Shown: in pieces, positions 53,798 to 63,855 of the stretch
Layout: every line of letters starts with the position of its first letter
Position numbering within the stretch: the first letter of the stretch is position 1
Assembly (NCBI GenBank): GCA_025800215.1
Contig: JAOXSC010000181.1
Span: forward strand, 22,658 to 86,657
DNA length: 64,000 bases
Direction: 5' to 3'
From: Marinibacterium sp.
GTDB lineage: Bacteria; Pseudomonadota; Alphaproteobacteria; Rhodobacterales; Rhodobacteraceae
Notes under the pieces: model-generated
Told to the model about the DNA's origin: nothing
The model's database searches: none
What the model saw: only the letters and a program-made list of their open reading frames with translations
Position numbers and translations under genes: made by a program

Positions 53798-55030
53798 TCA
53801 GGCCGCCACCAGCGGCCGTTCCCGGATCGGCAGATGCACCAGCGCGCTGAACGCGCCAATGGCCACACCAATCCACCACACCATCGTGTAGTCGCCGTGC
53901 AGGTCATAGAGCCGCCCACCCAGCCAGACGCCGAGGAAACTGCCAAGCTGGTGGCTGAAGAACACGAACCCATAGATCGTGCCCATATAGCGCAGCCCAT
54001 AGATATACCCCACCAGCCCCGATGTCAGCGGCACCGTCGCCAGCCAGAGCGCGCCCATCGACAGCGAAAACACGATCACCGAAAGCGGTGTGATCGGCAG
54101 CAGGATAAACACCGCCGACAGCAGCGTCCGCGCGGTGTAGATCCCCGCCAGCACATATTTGCGCGGCAGGAACTTGCCCAGCCAGCCCGCCGCCAGCGTG
54201 CCTGCAATATTGGCCACACCGATCAGCGACAGCGCCACCGCCCCCAACGCGGATGTGGTCGACACGCCCATGCTGTCCAGAAACCCGCCGGGCGCGATGG
54301 GCCCGCACAGCTCGGTGATAAAGGCCGGAAAATGCGCCGTCACGAAGCCAAGCTGATAGCCGCAGCTGAAAAAGCCCAGAAAGATCAGCGTAAAGCTTGG
54401 ATCGCGCGCCGCGCGTCGCAGCACCGTGCCCATGCTGTCCTGAATGTCGTCTTTGCCTGCGGGCGTGCCCGCGTGCAGGAAGGGAACCAGCACAAGCGCC
54501 AGCGCGATGCTGGCCCCCAGGATCAGGAAGGTGGTCTGCCAGCTGACCACCTGCAGCAGGCTTTCGGTCAAAGGCGGCACCACGATCTGCCCTACGCTGC
54601 CCGCCGCCGTGGCAATGGCAAGCGCCATTGACCGGTTGGCATCGCTGGCCGCGCGCGCGATGATCGCCAGGATCACGCCGAACCCCATCCCTGCAATCCC
54701 GAACCCGACCAGCCAGGCGTTCAGCTGATGACCCAGCGGCGTGGTCGACGCCGCGCTCAGCACCATGCCCAGAATGTACAAAAGCGCCCCGAACAGGATC
54801 GCCCGACGCTCGCCCAGCTTTTCGGCCATGGCGCCAAAGATCGGCTGGCCGATGCCCCAGGCCAGGTTCTGGATCGCGATGGCCATGGAAAATTCGGCCC
54901 TCGGCCAGCCGAATTCTTCGGCCACCGGAATCTGAAACAGGCCAAAGCTCGACCGGACGCCAAAGCTGACGATCAGGATCAGGCACCCGGCCACAAGAAC
55001 CGGCGTGATCAGGCGTTGGGATGCGGGCAT
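53798..55030 (-). CDS. MFS transporter
   Basis: 410 residues with twelve predicted membrane segments. The start SFGVRSSFGLFQIPVAEEFG and loop GAMAEKLGERRAILFG (MFS motif A, G-x3-E-K-x-G-x-R-R) near residue 72 are typical of monocarboxylate/oxalate-formate type members. AAGGAG precedes the ATG by six bases. Substrate unknown. Convergent with the hydrolase run and divergent from zapE. Confidence 0.9.
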   Translation of the reverse strand: MPASQRLITPVLVAGCLILIVSFGVRSSFGLFQIPVAEEFGWPRAEFSMAIAIQNLAWGIGQPIFGAMAEKLGERRAILFGALLYILGMVLSAASTTPLGHQLNAWLVGFGIAGMGFGVILAIIARAASDANRSMALAIATAAGSVGQIVVPPLTESLLQVVSWQTTFLILGASIALALVLVPFLHAGTPAGKDDIQDSMGTVLRRAARDPSFTLIFLGFFSCGYQLGFVTAHFPAFITELCGPIAPGGFLDSMGVSTTSALGAVALSLIGVANIAGTLAAGWLGKFLPRKYVLAGIYTARTLLSAVFILLPITPLSVIVFSLSMGALWLATVPLTSGLVGYIYGLRYMGTIYGFVFFSHQLGSFLGVWLGGRLYDLHGDYTMVWWIGVAIGAFSALVHLPIRERPLVAA

Positions 55031-55163
55031 GGGGGCTCCTTCAAGGGGTTGCGCGCATGCTGCGCTGCAATGGCAACTGCGTCAAATCAGCAATTCTGTC
55101 GGGGCGGTTCAATTCCTCTTATGCGACTTTTCAACACCCGGACAGCGCGCTAAGGGTGGTCGG

Positions 55164-56225
55164 ATGACTGACGTAAGCGCGCTTTATGCCACCCGGACCG
55201 CCCAGGGCGATCTGCATTCCGACCCCGCCCAGCAGGCGGTCCTGCCGGAATTCGACCGGATCATTTCCGCCCTGCAGCAACCGGTGCGACGCGGGTTCTT
55301 CCGCAAGCCGCCCGAACCGCCCAAAGGGCTTTACCTTTGGGGCGGCGTCGGGCGCGGCAAATCCATGCTGATGGATCTTTTTGTCGACGCGCTTGGTGAT
55401 GCGATCCCGTCGCGGCGGGTGCATTTTCACGCCTTTATGCAGGACATCCACGCCGCCATGCACAAAGCCCGCCAGAGCGGCGTCGAAGACGCCATCGCCC
55501 CGGTGGCCGCCAGTGTGGCCGACAGCGTGCGGGTGCTGGCCTTTGACGAAATGCAGATCACCGACATCACCGATGCGATGATCGTCGGGCGCCTGTTCGA
55601 AGCCCTGTTCGCAGCCGGCGTGGTGGTGGTGACCACGTCGAACCGGGTGCCTGATGATCTTTACAAGGACGGGCTCAACCGCAATCTGTTTCTGCCCTTC
55701 ATCGCGCTGATCAAAGAGCGGATGCAGGTGCATGAGCTGGTCAGCCCGACCGACTACCGCCAGAACCGTCTGTCCGGCGCGCAGGTCTATTTCACCCCCA
55801 AGGGCCGCGCCGCACGCGAAGCACTGGATGCGGTCTGGGCGGATCTTGCCGGGGGCGCGGGAAGCCCGCTGACCCTGCATGTCAACGGGCGCGAGGTGAT
55901 CCTGCCCGCCTGCCGCAACGGGGTGGCGCGGGCGACATTCTACGATCTGTGCGGCAAGATGCTGGGTCCGGCCGACTATCTGGTGCTGGCCGAAACCGTG
56001 CGCGTGCTGATCCTTGACGATATTCCGCATATGTCGCGATCAAACTTCAACGAAGCCAAACGCTTTGTCACCCTGATCGACGCGCTTTACGAAGCGCGGG
56101 TCAAGCTGATCTGTTCCGCCGCCGCCGAGCCCGAGATGCTGTATGTCGAAGGCGAAGGCGTGTTCGAATTCGAACGCACCGCCAGCCGCCTGCGTGAAAT
56201 GCAGTCCGAAGACTGGCAGGGCTGA
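55164..56225 (+). CDS. zapE: Cell division protein ZapE (AFG1-like ATPase)
   Basis: 353 residues. Walker A GGVGRGKSMLMDLF near residue 58, the HFHAFMQDIHAAMH block near 79, Walker B VLAFDEMQITDITDAM near 118 and sensor region TTSNRVPDDLYKDGL near 155 match ZapE/AFG1. In bacteria it modulates the FtsZ ring under stress. ATG at 55164, preceded by AAGGG. A 130-bp AT-richer region separates it from the divergent MFS gene. Confidence 0.93.
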   Translation: MTDVSALYATRTAQGDLHSDPAQQAVLPEFDRIISALQQPVRRGFFRKPPEPPKGLYLWGGVGRGKSMLMDLFVDALGDAIPSRRVHFHAFMQDIHAAMHKARQSGVEDAIAPVAASVADSVRVLAFDEMQITDITDAMIVGRLFEALFAAGVVVVTTSNRVPDDLYKDGLNRNLFLPFIALIKERMQVHELVSPTDYRQNRLSGAQVYFTPKGRAAREALDAVWADLAGGAGSPLTLHVNGREVILPACRNGVARATFYDLCGKMLGPADYLVLAETVRVLILDDIPHMSRSNFNEAKRFVTLIDALYEARVKLICSAAAEPEMLYVEGEGVFEFERTASRLREMQSEDWQG

Positions 56226-56250
56226 GCAGACCACCTGCTGCAATTTACAA

Positions 56251-56280
56251 CATAGACATCAATTTAGTGTCATGTCTGTG
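56251..56280. promoter_or_regulatory. Dyad upstream of the LysR gene
   Basis: CATAGACAT (56251-56259) and ATGTCTGTG (56272-56280) are complementary at 8 of 9 positions with a 12-base spacer, about 100 bases before the LysR start in a strikingly AT-rich region. Candidate LysR-type or other regulator site. Confidence 0.4.
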
Positions 56281-56380
56281 CATTTCGCGGATGGCGGCAT
56301 GCTTGGTATATTATTACAATAAAAAGACCGACTAAGTACTCTGACGTATTTTAACTTGTTTATCGGCGTATTTTTCAGGC

Positions 56381-57331
56381 ATGCAAAAAAAATCCCTTCC
56401 TTCACTGCGGACGCTGCAGGTTTTTGCCAGTTTCGGGCATACAGAATCAGTCTCAAAAACCGCGCAAGAGCTTGACGTGACGCCCGGCGCAGTCAGTCAG
56501 CAGCTCAAACTTCTGGAAACGCAGGTCGGGCGGGCGCTGTTCCTGCGGCGCGGGCGCACCCTGTCGCTGCGCCCCGAAGCCAAGCTTTATCACAAGATGC
56601 TGCTCGACGGGATCGAGGCGCTGAACTGTGCACAATCTTTCATCGAAGACTACGAAAGCAGCGCGCAGCTTCGCATCAGCGCGCTGCCATCACTGTTGTC
56701 GAAATGGCTTTACCCGGCGCTTGGCCGGTTTCAGGATCGCCATCCTGGCGTGCCGATCAGCATGGACGCCACGAACTCAGAACCCGAAAGGCCGCTGCCT
56801 GCGCGCATGTTCCGGCTGACCTATGGCGACCTGTCCGACGCCTACACCCACAAAGAGGCCCTGTTCACCGATGTGGTCTTCCCGGTCTGCGCCCCCAGCC
56901 TCGCAGCTGCGAACCCAGATTTTCTGACACCTGAGGGGCTGCGTCGTGCACCGTTGCTGCACGTTGACTGGGGGGCCGAATTTGCAAGCGTGCCCAATTG
57001 GGACGACTGGTTTCGCGCCCAGGGCACCACCATCGACCCCGACGTGGGCTCGACCCGGATGGCTCTGTCAAGCCAGGCGGTCGAAGCCGCCATCGACGGG
57101 CGGGGCGTGGCGCTGGTGCAGACATCCTTTGCCCACAGGGATCTGCAGCTGCGGCGGCTGGTGCGGCTGTCGGATACGACGCTGGACCTGCCCCACCCCT
57201 ATTGCCTGTGCTGGGATGAGGCGGGCGACGCTGACCCGCTGATGCAGGCGTTCCTGGATTGGGTGCGCAACGAGGCGCATCGCCTGGCAGGGCAGATCCG
57301 CAACCTGCCGCCACCACCCTACAGCCCCTAG
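56381..57331 (+). CDS. LysR family transcriptional regulator (GcvA-like)
   Basis: 316 residues. The N-terminal helix-turn-helix reads LRTLQVFASFGHTESVSKTA then QELDVTPGAVSQQLKLLETQ with VGRALFLRRGR, typical LysR. The effector domain (about 90-300) has the GcvA-like LPSLLSKWLYPALGRFQDRH start. The gene has a long AT-rich promoter region and a weak ribosome site. No divergent target gene is adjacent; its regulon is not apparent. Convergent with folC, only six bases apart. Confidence 0.9.
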   Translation: MQKKSLPSLRTLQVFASFGHTESVSKTAQELDVTPGAVSQQLKLLETQVGRALFLRRGRTLSLRPEAKLYHKMLLDGIEALNCAQSFIEDYESSAQLRISALPSLLSKWLYPALGRFQDRHPGVPISMDATNSEPERPLPARMFRLTYGDLSDAYTHKEALFTDVVFPVCAPSLAAANPDFLTPEGLRRAPLLHVDWGAEFASVPNWDDWFRAQGTTIDPDVGSTRMALSSQAVEAAIDGRGVALVQTSFAHRDLQLRRLVRLSDTTLDLPHPYCLCWDEAGDADPLMQAFLDWVRNEAHRLAGQIRNLPPPPYSP

Positions 57332-57337
57332 CGGCCG

Positions 57338-58612
57338 TCAGCCGTTTTCGCGCAGCACCTGCCCGGCCAGATACAACGATCCGCAGATCAGAACCCGCGC
57401 ATCGGGGGTTTTCGACAGGATCGCGGCCAGCGCATCCCGCACGCTGTCGGCGCTTGATGCCGCCAGCCCCGCGCGCGCGGCTGCGGCTGCGGTGTCGGCG
57501 GCGGGCAGGGTATTGGCCTCGCCCGGGATCGACACGGCCGTCAGGCTGTCGGCCACCCCGGCCAGCGGGCGCAGATAACCGCCCACATCCTTGGTGTTGA
57601 GCATGCCGCAGATCAGATGCGTGGGCCGCGCAGGCAGCACGCGCAGCACATCCGCCAGCGCATCACCCGCTGCCGGGTTGTGCCCGCCATCAAGCCACAG
57701 ATCCGCACCTGCCGCCTGATCAACCAGCGGCCCGTGACGCAGGCGCTGCATGCGGGCGGGCCATTCGGCGCGTGTCATCGCCGCCTCAAAGGCCGCATCG
57801 CCGAACCCCAGATGGCGCAGCACCGCCAGCGCCATGCCGGCATTCTGCACCTGATGACGCCCCAGAAGCGCCGGGCGCGGCAGATCCAGAAGGCCGGTTT
57901 CGTCCTCATAGATCAGACGGCCCGCTTCTTCGCGCACATGCCAGTGCTGGCCCTGCACAAACAGCGGCGCGCCCAGCCGGGCGGCGCGCGCTTCGATCAC
58001 CTCAAGCGCGGCGTCGTCCTGCGCGCCCACCACACAGGGCACCCCGCGTTTGATGATCCCGGCCTTTTCGCCCGCGATCTCGGGCAGGGTGTCGCCCAGA
58101 AACTGCTGGTGGTCGATCGACACCGGCGTGATCACCGTCATCACCGGATCATCAATCACATTGGTCGCATCAAGCCGCCCGCCCAGCCCGACCTCGAGCA
58201 GGGTGTAATCCGCCGGGGTCTGGGCAAAGGCCAGCAGCGCCGCGGAGGTGGTGATTTCGAAATAGGTGATGTCCTGCCCGTCATTGGCCGCATAGCAGCG
58301 GTCGAGCAACGCGGTCAGGTCGTCTTCGGAAATCAGCTCTCCGGCCAGGCGGATGCGTTCGTGAAATCGTGCCAGGTGTGGCGAGGTATAGGCATGCACG
58401 CGCTGCCCCGCCCCTTCCAGCCCGGCCCGGATCATTGCCTGGGTGGATCCCTTGCCATTGGTGCCCGCCACATGGATCACCGGCGGCATCCGCCGCTGCG
58501 GATCATCCAGCGCGGCCAGCAGCCGCCAGACCCGATCCAGCGTGAGGTCGATGATCTTGGGATGCAGCGCCATCATCCGGTCCAGGATGACATCCGATCC
58601 GGTCGTGCTCAT
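57338..58612 (-). CDS. folC: Bifunctional dihydrofolate synthase / folylpolyglutamate synthase
   Basis: Adds glutamate to dihydropteroate and extends folate polyglutamates. 424 residues. ATP loop [13 protein letters not shown] near residue 48, [16 protein letters not shown] near 74, [14 protein letters not shown] near 140 and [20 protein letters not shown] near 168; the C-terminal domain includes DGGHNPAA near 308. Starts with an ATGA overlap of the accD stop; accD-folC is a widespread proteobacterial pair. Confidence 0.95.
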   Translation of the reverse strand: MSTTGSDVILDRMMALHPKIIDLTLDRVWRLLAALDDPQRRMPPVIHVAGTNGKGSTQAMIRAGLEGAGQRVHAYTSPHLARFHERIRLAGELISEDDLTALLDRCYAANDGQDITYFEITTSAALLAFAQTPADYTLLEVGLGGRLDATNVIDDPVMTVITPVSIDHQQFLGDTLPEIAGEKAGIIKRGVPCVVGAQDDAALEVIEARAARLGAPLFVQGQHWHVREEAGRLIYEDETGLLDLPRPALLGRHQVQNAGMALAVLRHLGFGDAAFEAAMTRAEWPARMQRLRHGPLVDQAAGADLWLDGGHNPAAGDALADVLRVLPARPTHLICGMLNTKDVGGYLRPLAGVADSLTAVSIPGEANTLPAADTAAAAARAGLAASSADSVRDALAAILSKTPDARVLICGSLYLAGQVLRENG

Positions 58613-59559
58613 GCGTCGCCATCCGCGTCAGGGGTGGCGCCGGGCATATCGGCCTCGGTGGGCGGGATCGGTGCGGCATCGGGCGGCGGCAATTCGCCCT
58701 TGATTGCAGGCGGCAGCCCCAGAAGCATCCGGGTGATGCCGATCAGTTCATCGCGCATCTGGGGGCGCGGGGTGACGCGGTCGAGCATCCCATGCTCGAG
58801 CAGGTATTCGGCGCGCTGGAACCCTTCGGGCAGCTTTTCGCGGATCGTCTGTTCGATCACCCGAGGCCCGGCAAAGCAGATCAGCGCGTTGGGTTCGGAA
58901 ATCTGCACATCGCCCAGCATCGCATAGGATGCGGTCACGCCACCGGTGGTGGGGTGGGTCAGCACAACGATATAGGGCAGCCCGGCTTCCTTGAGCATCT
59001 GCACCGCCACCGTCGAGCGCGGCATCTGCATGAGGCTGAGGATCCCTTCCTGCATCCGCGCGCCACCGGCTGCCGAAAACAGGATCAAGGGACGCTTGAG
59101 GCGCACCGCCTCTTCGGCGGCGGCAACGATGGCATTGCCCACATACATGCCCATGGACCCGCCCATGAAGCTGAAATCCTGGGCCGCAGCGATGATGGGC
59201 GTGCGCCCGATCTCGCCCGCGGCGACAAGCATCGCCTCTTTTTCCGAGGTCTGTTTCTGGGCCGATTTCAGCCGGTCGGGATATTTTTTCTGATCGCGGA
59301 ACTGCAGCGGGTCGGCGACGGGTTCGGGCACGTCGACTTCGGTAAAGATGCCGCCATCGAACAGCGCTTCGAACCGCGCGCGCGGCGTGATGCCCATGTG
59401 GTGGCCGCAGCTGGTGCAGACATTCACATTGTCATGCAGCTCGCGGTGAAACAGCATGGTCCCGCAGCCATCGCATTTGTGCCAGAGGTTTTCCGGGGTC
59501 TCCCGGCGCGAAAAGATCGAATTGATCCGTGGCCGGACATAGTTGGTGATCCAGTTCAT
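58609..59559 (-). CDS. accD: Acetyl-CoA carboxylase carboxyltransferase subunit beta
   Basis: Carboxyl transfer to acetyl-CoA for fatty-acid synthesis. 316 residues. The N-terminal zinc ribbon [16 protein letters not shown] with CTSCG has the four cysteines near residues 30-55. The crotonase-fold part includes [15 protein letters not shown] near 130, [14 protein letters not shown] near 160 and [14 protein letters not shown] near 202. A short Pro/Asp-rich tail follows. Couples to folC. Confidence 0.96.
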   Translation of the reverse strand: MNWITNYVRPRINSIFSRRETPENLWHKCDGCGTMLFHRELHDNVNVCTSCGHHMGITPRARFEALFDGGIFTEVDVPEPVADPLQFRDQKKYPDRLKSAQKQTSEKEAMLVAAGEIGRTPIIAAAQDFSFMGGSMGMYVGNAIVAAAEEAVRLKRPLILFSAAGGARMQEGILSLMQMPRSTVAVQMLKEAGLPYIVVLTHPTTGGVTASYAMLGDVQISEPNALICFAGPRVIEQTIREKLPEGFQRAEYLLEHGMLDRVTPRPQMRDELIGITRMLLGLPPAIKGELPPPDAAPIPPTEADMPGATPDADGDA

Positions 59560-59625
59560 GCGTGTCTCCCGGCCCGTTCGTCGCCTATGATCCGGTCAGA
59601 TAAGGCCCCTGCGACAGAATTGCAA

Positions 59626-60531
59626 TCAGCGCCGAAGCGCCAGACGCGCTGCCAACCAGGACACGATCATCATCGCGAATTCCACCGGCATGAGCGCGCG
59701 CAGCGCATCCCCGTCCGGGGCCGCGCCTGACAGCGTGAAAAGGGCAAGGCCATTCATCCCATCCGGCAGCGAAATGATCAGAAGGGCCGATATGTCATTT
59801 GCGAAATGCACGGCGAATGCAGGCCCCAGCGTGCCCGCCCGCGCCGTCAGATCCGCCATCAGCAGCCCAAAGACACCGGCCCAGAGCGCAAAGAAGATCG
59901 CATTGTCGCCCGCTTCGGCCGGGGCATAATGCCCGGCCGCAAACAGCGCCGATGGCACCAGCATCCAGATCAGAGGGCTGCGAAAGCGCGCCGCCAGCTG
60001 CTGTTGCAGATAGCCGCGAAACAGCAGCTCTTCGGCACTGACCTGAATGGCGATGGCCAGCAACGACAACGGCAGCAATGCCAGCCAGCGGGCCGGCGCC
60101 AGATTGGCCTGCAGCGGCAGATCCCCGCCCCAGGGCGGCAGCAGCCACAGCACGGCCCCCAGCAGCGCCATCGCCCGCAGCACGCGCCAGCCCTGCCGCA
60201 GGGCCAGCACCGGGTTGCCCACCAGCGTTCCGATCCCGCGCTGGTGCAACACGCCAAGCGCCACCGCCACACCGACCGACACAAAACCGAACGCCCCCAG
60301 CATCAGCAATAGACCGGGCGGCGTGCGCCCCGGTTCCGCCGCCATGACGCTATCAAGCCAGACGGCCGGTGCCGTTGCGATCAGGGTGCTGCGCAGCGCA
60401 ATATTCAGACCAAACGCCACCGCAAGCGCCAGGATGACCCCGGCCACCACGCGCCACAGATCCGCCTGCGCACGTGCCGGGGCGACAAACCCCGCATGGG
60501 CGGCATAGGCCCTGTCAGCGGCGCGCGGCAT
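59626..60531 (-). CDS. CPBP family intramembrane metalloprotease
   Basis: 301 residues with about eight hydrophobic segments. The CPBP motifs are in place: SAEELLFRGYLQQQL (EE-x3-R) near residue 168, FAAGHYAP near 200 and HFANDISALL near 246, which provide the glutamates and histidines of the membrane-embedded active site. ATG at 60531 overlaps the end of the large upstream gene by 17 bases, so the two are translated together; it may process or guard that membrane protein. Confidence 0.88.
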   Translation of the reverse strand: MPRAADRAYAAHAGFVAPARAQADLWRVVAGVILALAVAFGLNIALRSTLIATAPAVWLDSVMAAEPGRTPPGLLLMLGAFGFVSVGVAVALGVLHQRGIGTLVGNPVLALRQGWRVLRAMALLGAVLWLLPPWGGDLPLQANLAPARWLALLPLSLLAIAIQVSAEELLFRGYLQQQLAARFRSPLIWMLVPSALFAAGHYAPAEAGDNAIFFALWAGVFGLLMADLTARAGTLGPAFAVHFANDISALLIISLPDGMNGLALFTLSGAAPDGDALRALMPVEFAMMIVSWLAARLALRR

Positions 60532-63500
60532 GGGATGGCCCCGTTGCATGATCGGCCAGAACATCCTGGGCCACGTCCTGGAACGACCGGCCGCCCGGAT
60601 CAATCCCGGCCACAAGGTCGGCGGGCGACACGCCCGCATTGCGCATCATGCTGACCAGCCCCGACATGTTCGAGGCCACCGCCTCGAGCAGGCTGACCGC
60701 CACGTCGACGTCGTTTTCGATCACCGAGCGGAATTCCTCGGCCCCGATGCGCAGGAACTGGCATTCGGTCCGGGCCACGAAATTCACCTGCCGCCGTTCG
60801 CGCAGGATCACCGTCAGATCCCCGACCAGCCGCCCTGCTTCGATCACGGCGATGGGGGCCTGATCGGGCTCGTGATGGGGCCAGCGGATCTCGGCCTCGC
60901 CCTTGAGACACAGATAGGCCGCGTCCGCAGGCTGCTGATAGGCAAAGATCTCTTGCCCGGCATCGGCCTTGTACCACTGGGCCGAATAGGCCAGCAGCCG
61001 CTGGTTGCGCGGATCAAGCCGTTCAAAAAGCTCGTTGCCCGAAATGATCCGCAGCTTTTTGCGCAGATCATCGGCGCCGCTTTCGTCCAGCCCTTCGAAC
61101 ACGTCATCCCCGTCGCCGTCGATGCGGCCATTGCGGATTTCGATGTACTGATCATAAAGCTGCGGGTTTTCGAAATGATCTTCCATGAAGATCATCGTGC
61201 TGCGCGGCAGCAGCGATTGCAGGCGGCGGCGCGCCACCGCGCGGGCCTGGCTGTCCTGACTGGCCAGCGCCTTGTCCAGCACCAGCACATCGGGACGCTT
61301 CAGCCCGGCCCGGCTGAAGGCCGCGCGCTCCTGCACCACCGTGGGCAGGTTGGCCCCGCCGATGCCGGTGGTCACATCCGTCATCAGGATCGCCAGCCGC
61401 CGGTCCAGATCGTGGCGTTGCAGCACCTCGATCACGGCGGTTTCGATTTCTTCGGCATGGGCCCCGGCCAGCAGCGACACCCGCCCGTAAAGCGCGTTTT
61501 CCAGCACCGTCAGCCGTGCGGCATAGCCCTTGGCATCCAGCGGCTGGAACAGATCGCGCGCCTGTTCCCGCATCGCCGCCCCGCGCGTGCGGCGCAGATG
61601 CAGGATCTTGTCCTTGTACTGATCGGGAAAGCCCGGCCCGATCTGTTCAGCGGTCAGCAGGAACGGAACCGTCAGCATCAGCGCGCATTCATCATCGCTC
61701 AGGCCGGCGCGCCCGGCATGGGCATAGCTGCCGGAAATCTCGACCAGACGGCGATAGACATCCGGGTCCATCCCCAGCTTGCGGAACAGCGGGTGGTCGG
61801 TGCCATCCACGCCAAAGGTCTGCTGCAGCGTCTGGATCACCGCCTGCGAGATGCGGATCGCTTCGTCGGCCAGATCATTGTCGCGCAGCATCTGCAGGAA
61901 CCCATATTCGGACGCGAGCCCGGTCTGGCTGATCTCGCGCGCGGGCGCGGCGTAAAGCAGGTTCCCCCCAAGCGCCACCGCCGGGTTAAAGCGTTCGGGA
62001 TCAAACCGATAGACGTACAGATCGAGCCCCCGCGCCGCCAGTTCCTCGGCCACCGCATCGCGCAGGCCCACGATGTCACGGGCCAGCGCGGCATGGCGCA
62101 CCGGGTCAAGCCGCCCCTGCAGCGACCGGCGCAGCATGCTGTCGCCCTGGCCCACCGCTTCGATCAGCTGGAACCACCAGTCGCGCAGCTCTTCGCTGTC
62201 ATTGAGCCCGGCCACGCCGGGATCGACCCAGTCGGCCTCGATGGGATCGGTGCTGTTGCCCGCGCGCTGCGCTTCCAGCCGCCGCCGCGCCACCGCAGCA
62301 CTTTTTCGGCCTTCGCTTTCCAGCGGACGCATCCGCAGCGGCATCACCAGATTGTCGCCCAGCGTACCGTCAAACAGATAGGGGCGCGAATGGGCATAGC
62401 CGATGCGCGTGGCGATCACGGTCTGATGCAGGCTGTCCAGCGGATGGCCCGCAATGGTGATGGTGCCGCGCGTGGGCCGGATTTCGCGGGCCAGAAGCTC
62501 GGCAACCGCACGACGTTCCAGCGGATTGGGGCATTTGATCGCCACGCGGCTGCCGGACGGGATCGTCAGGTTCAGCCCTTCCAGAAGCGTATTGCCGTCC
62601 TGATCCACCAGATAGACATCGTCAAAGACAATATCGCCCTGCAGGTTGGGGATGCTGGAGGGTTCACCATCGAACAGATCGGGCGGGATCATGTCGGCAG
62701 GCGCAAACCGTTCGGTGACGATGCGCCAGCGCAGCGACATGTCCTGCACCTGGTTGTAATAGGTCAGCAGCTCTTTCCAGGGCGATGCAATATCCTTGTA
62801 GGCCGCCAGCGCCGCCACCAGCGCGCCCACCGTGATCTGCCCCTTGATCGCCAGATAACCGCCCACTGCATAAAAGAAAAACGGCGTCAGCTGGGTGATG
62901 AAGTTGTTGAGAAACTTCATAAAGAACTTTTTGTTATAGATCCGGAAACGGATCTGGAACAGCCGTCCCAGCCGTTCGGAGATCTGCGCCTGCCGATATC
63001 GCCAGCCGCCATTCTCGCGCAGATCGCTGACGCCTTGCGCGGTTTCGCCGATCTCGGCGGAGAGCTGACGGATCTCTTTGATGCGTTCTTTGTTCAAGAG
63101 GTTGATCTGCCGCTGCAGCATAGGGATCAGCCAGGCCTGTAGCGGGATCAGCGCGATTGAGGCCAGCCCGAACCAGACGGATTGCGCGAACAGAAACGCC
63201 ACAATCGTCAGCATCTGCCCCGCCTGAAACACGGGCTGCGCCACGGCGTCCCCCATCAGCCCGCCCATCGGCTCGGACTCGGAGGTGACCATGGAGACCA
63301 GTTCGCCCTGCGAGGTGGTTCGGAAATAGCTGCGCGGGAACCGCATCATGCGCGCGATCAGAGTGTATCTGAGGCGGCGCAGCAACCGTTCGGCCAAAAT
63401 CCCCTTCATGGTGTTCAGCCGCATTTTCATAAGGCCGCTGACCAGAACCGTGGCGAGAAAGCCAAAACAGAGGATGATCAGGAACTCATACTGGCTGAGT

Positions 63501-63676
63501 TCCACGCCCATCACATCGACAGATTCGTACTCCGCCCCGATGGCATCGTTGATGATCCGCTTGGGCAGTTCCAGCGAGGCATAGATAAACGGAAAGACCG
63601 CAATCGTGAACAACAGAAGTCCGATCTGCTGTTTCTTTGAGTATTTCCAGATGAAGCTGAAAATCGTGGGTTCCAT
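60515..63676 (-). CDS. ABC-exporter-like protein with degenerate ATPase motifs and C-terminal cyclic-nucleotide-binding domain
   Basis: 1053 residues. Residues 1-320 are a six-helix exporter-type membrane domain. A nucleotide-binding-like domain starts near 345, but its Walker A reads AIKCPNPLERRAV (no G-x-G-K-S/T), the Q-loop glutamine is missing (GYAHSRP), about 310 residues are inserted (455-765), the signature reads GIGGANLP and Walker B reads VLVLDKALAS with Lys802 for the catalytic glutamate. A cyclic-nucleotide-binding fold spans about 885-1000 (VGDLTVILRERRQVNFVART). ATP hydrolysis seems impossible. Probably a cNMP-gated membrane sensor or scaffold; I recall similar Rhodobacteraceae proteins, of unknown role. 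Confidence 0.85.
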   Translation of the reverse strand: MEPTIFSFIWKYSKKQQIGLLLFTIAVFPFIYASLELPKRIINDAIGAEYESVDVMGVELSQYEFLIILCFGFLATVLVSGLMKMRLNTMKGILAERLLRRLRYTLIARMMRFPRSYFRTTSQGELVSMVTSESEPMGGLMGDAVAQPVFQAGQMLTIVAFLFAQSVWFGLASIALIPLQAWLIPMLQRQINLLNKERIKEIRQLSAEIGETAQGVSDLRENGGWRYRQAQISERLGRLFQIRFRIYNKKFFMKFLNNFITQLTPFFFYAVGGYLAIKGQITVGALVAALAAYKDIASPWKELLTYYNQVQDMSLRWRIVTERFAPADMIPPDLFDGEPSSIPNLQGDIVFDDVYLVDQDGNTLLEGLNLTIPSGSRVAIKCPNPLERRAVAELLAREIRPTRGTITIAGHPLDSLHQTVIATRIGYAHSRPYLFDGTLGDNLVMPLRMRPLESEGRKSAAVARRRLEAQRAGNSTDPIEADWVDPGVAGLNDSEELRDWWFQLIEAVGQGDSMLRRSLQGRLDPVRHAALARDIVGLRDAVAEELAARGLDLYVYRFDPERFNPAVALGGNLLYAAPAREISQTGLASEYGFLQMLRDNDLADEAIRISQAVIQTLQQTFGVDGTDHPLFRKLGMDPDVYRRLVEISGSYAHAGRAGLSDDECALMLTVPFLLTAEQIGPGFPDQYKDKILHLRRTRGAAMREQARDLFQPLDAKGYAARLTVLENALYGRVSLLAGAHAEEIETAVIEVLQRHDLDRRLAILMTDVTTGIGGANLPTVVQERAAFSRAGLKRPDVLVLDKALASQDSQARAVARRRLQSLLPRSTMIFMEDHFENPQLYDQYIEIRNGRIDGDGDDVFEGLDESGADDLRKKLRIISGNELFERLDPRNQRLLAYSAQWYKADAGQEIFAYQQPADAAYLCLKGEAEIRWPHHEPDQAPIAVIEAGRLVGDLTVILRERRQVNFVARTECQFLRIGAEEFRSVIENDVDVAVSLLEAVASNMSGLVSMMRNAGVSPADLVAGIDPGGRSFQDVAQDVLADHATGPSHAARR

Positions 63677-63855
63677 GCCCCAACCTCTTTGTGGTGGCCC
63701 GAAAGGGTGCGGGCATCTCGCCACCGGAACCTAGGCGCGCGGCGGTCTCATTGCAATGCGCGGGCTACACGGCGTGAAGCGTCGCGGAAGGCTTGTGAAC
63801 CGGTGCCCGCATCGCTAGACCAAATCGAAACGCCTGCCTCGGAGGAGCACCAGCC

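Noticed and set aside
60530..63142. Long + strand open frame (870 codons) opposite the pseudo-ABC gene
   Set aside because: Antisense shadow of a clearly coding gene; composition typical of complement frames.
60515..63676. Calling the protein a normal multidrug ABC exporter
   Set aside because: All ATPase motifs are degenerate and a large insert splits the nucleotide-binding region.
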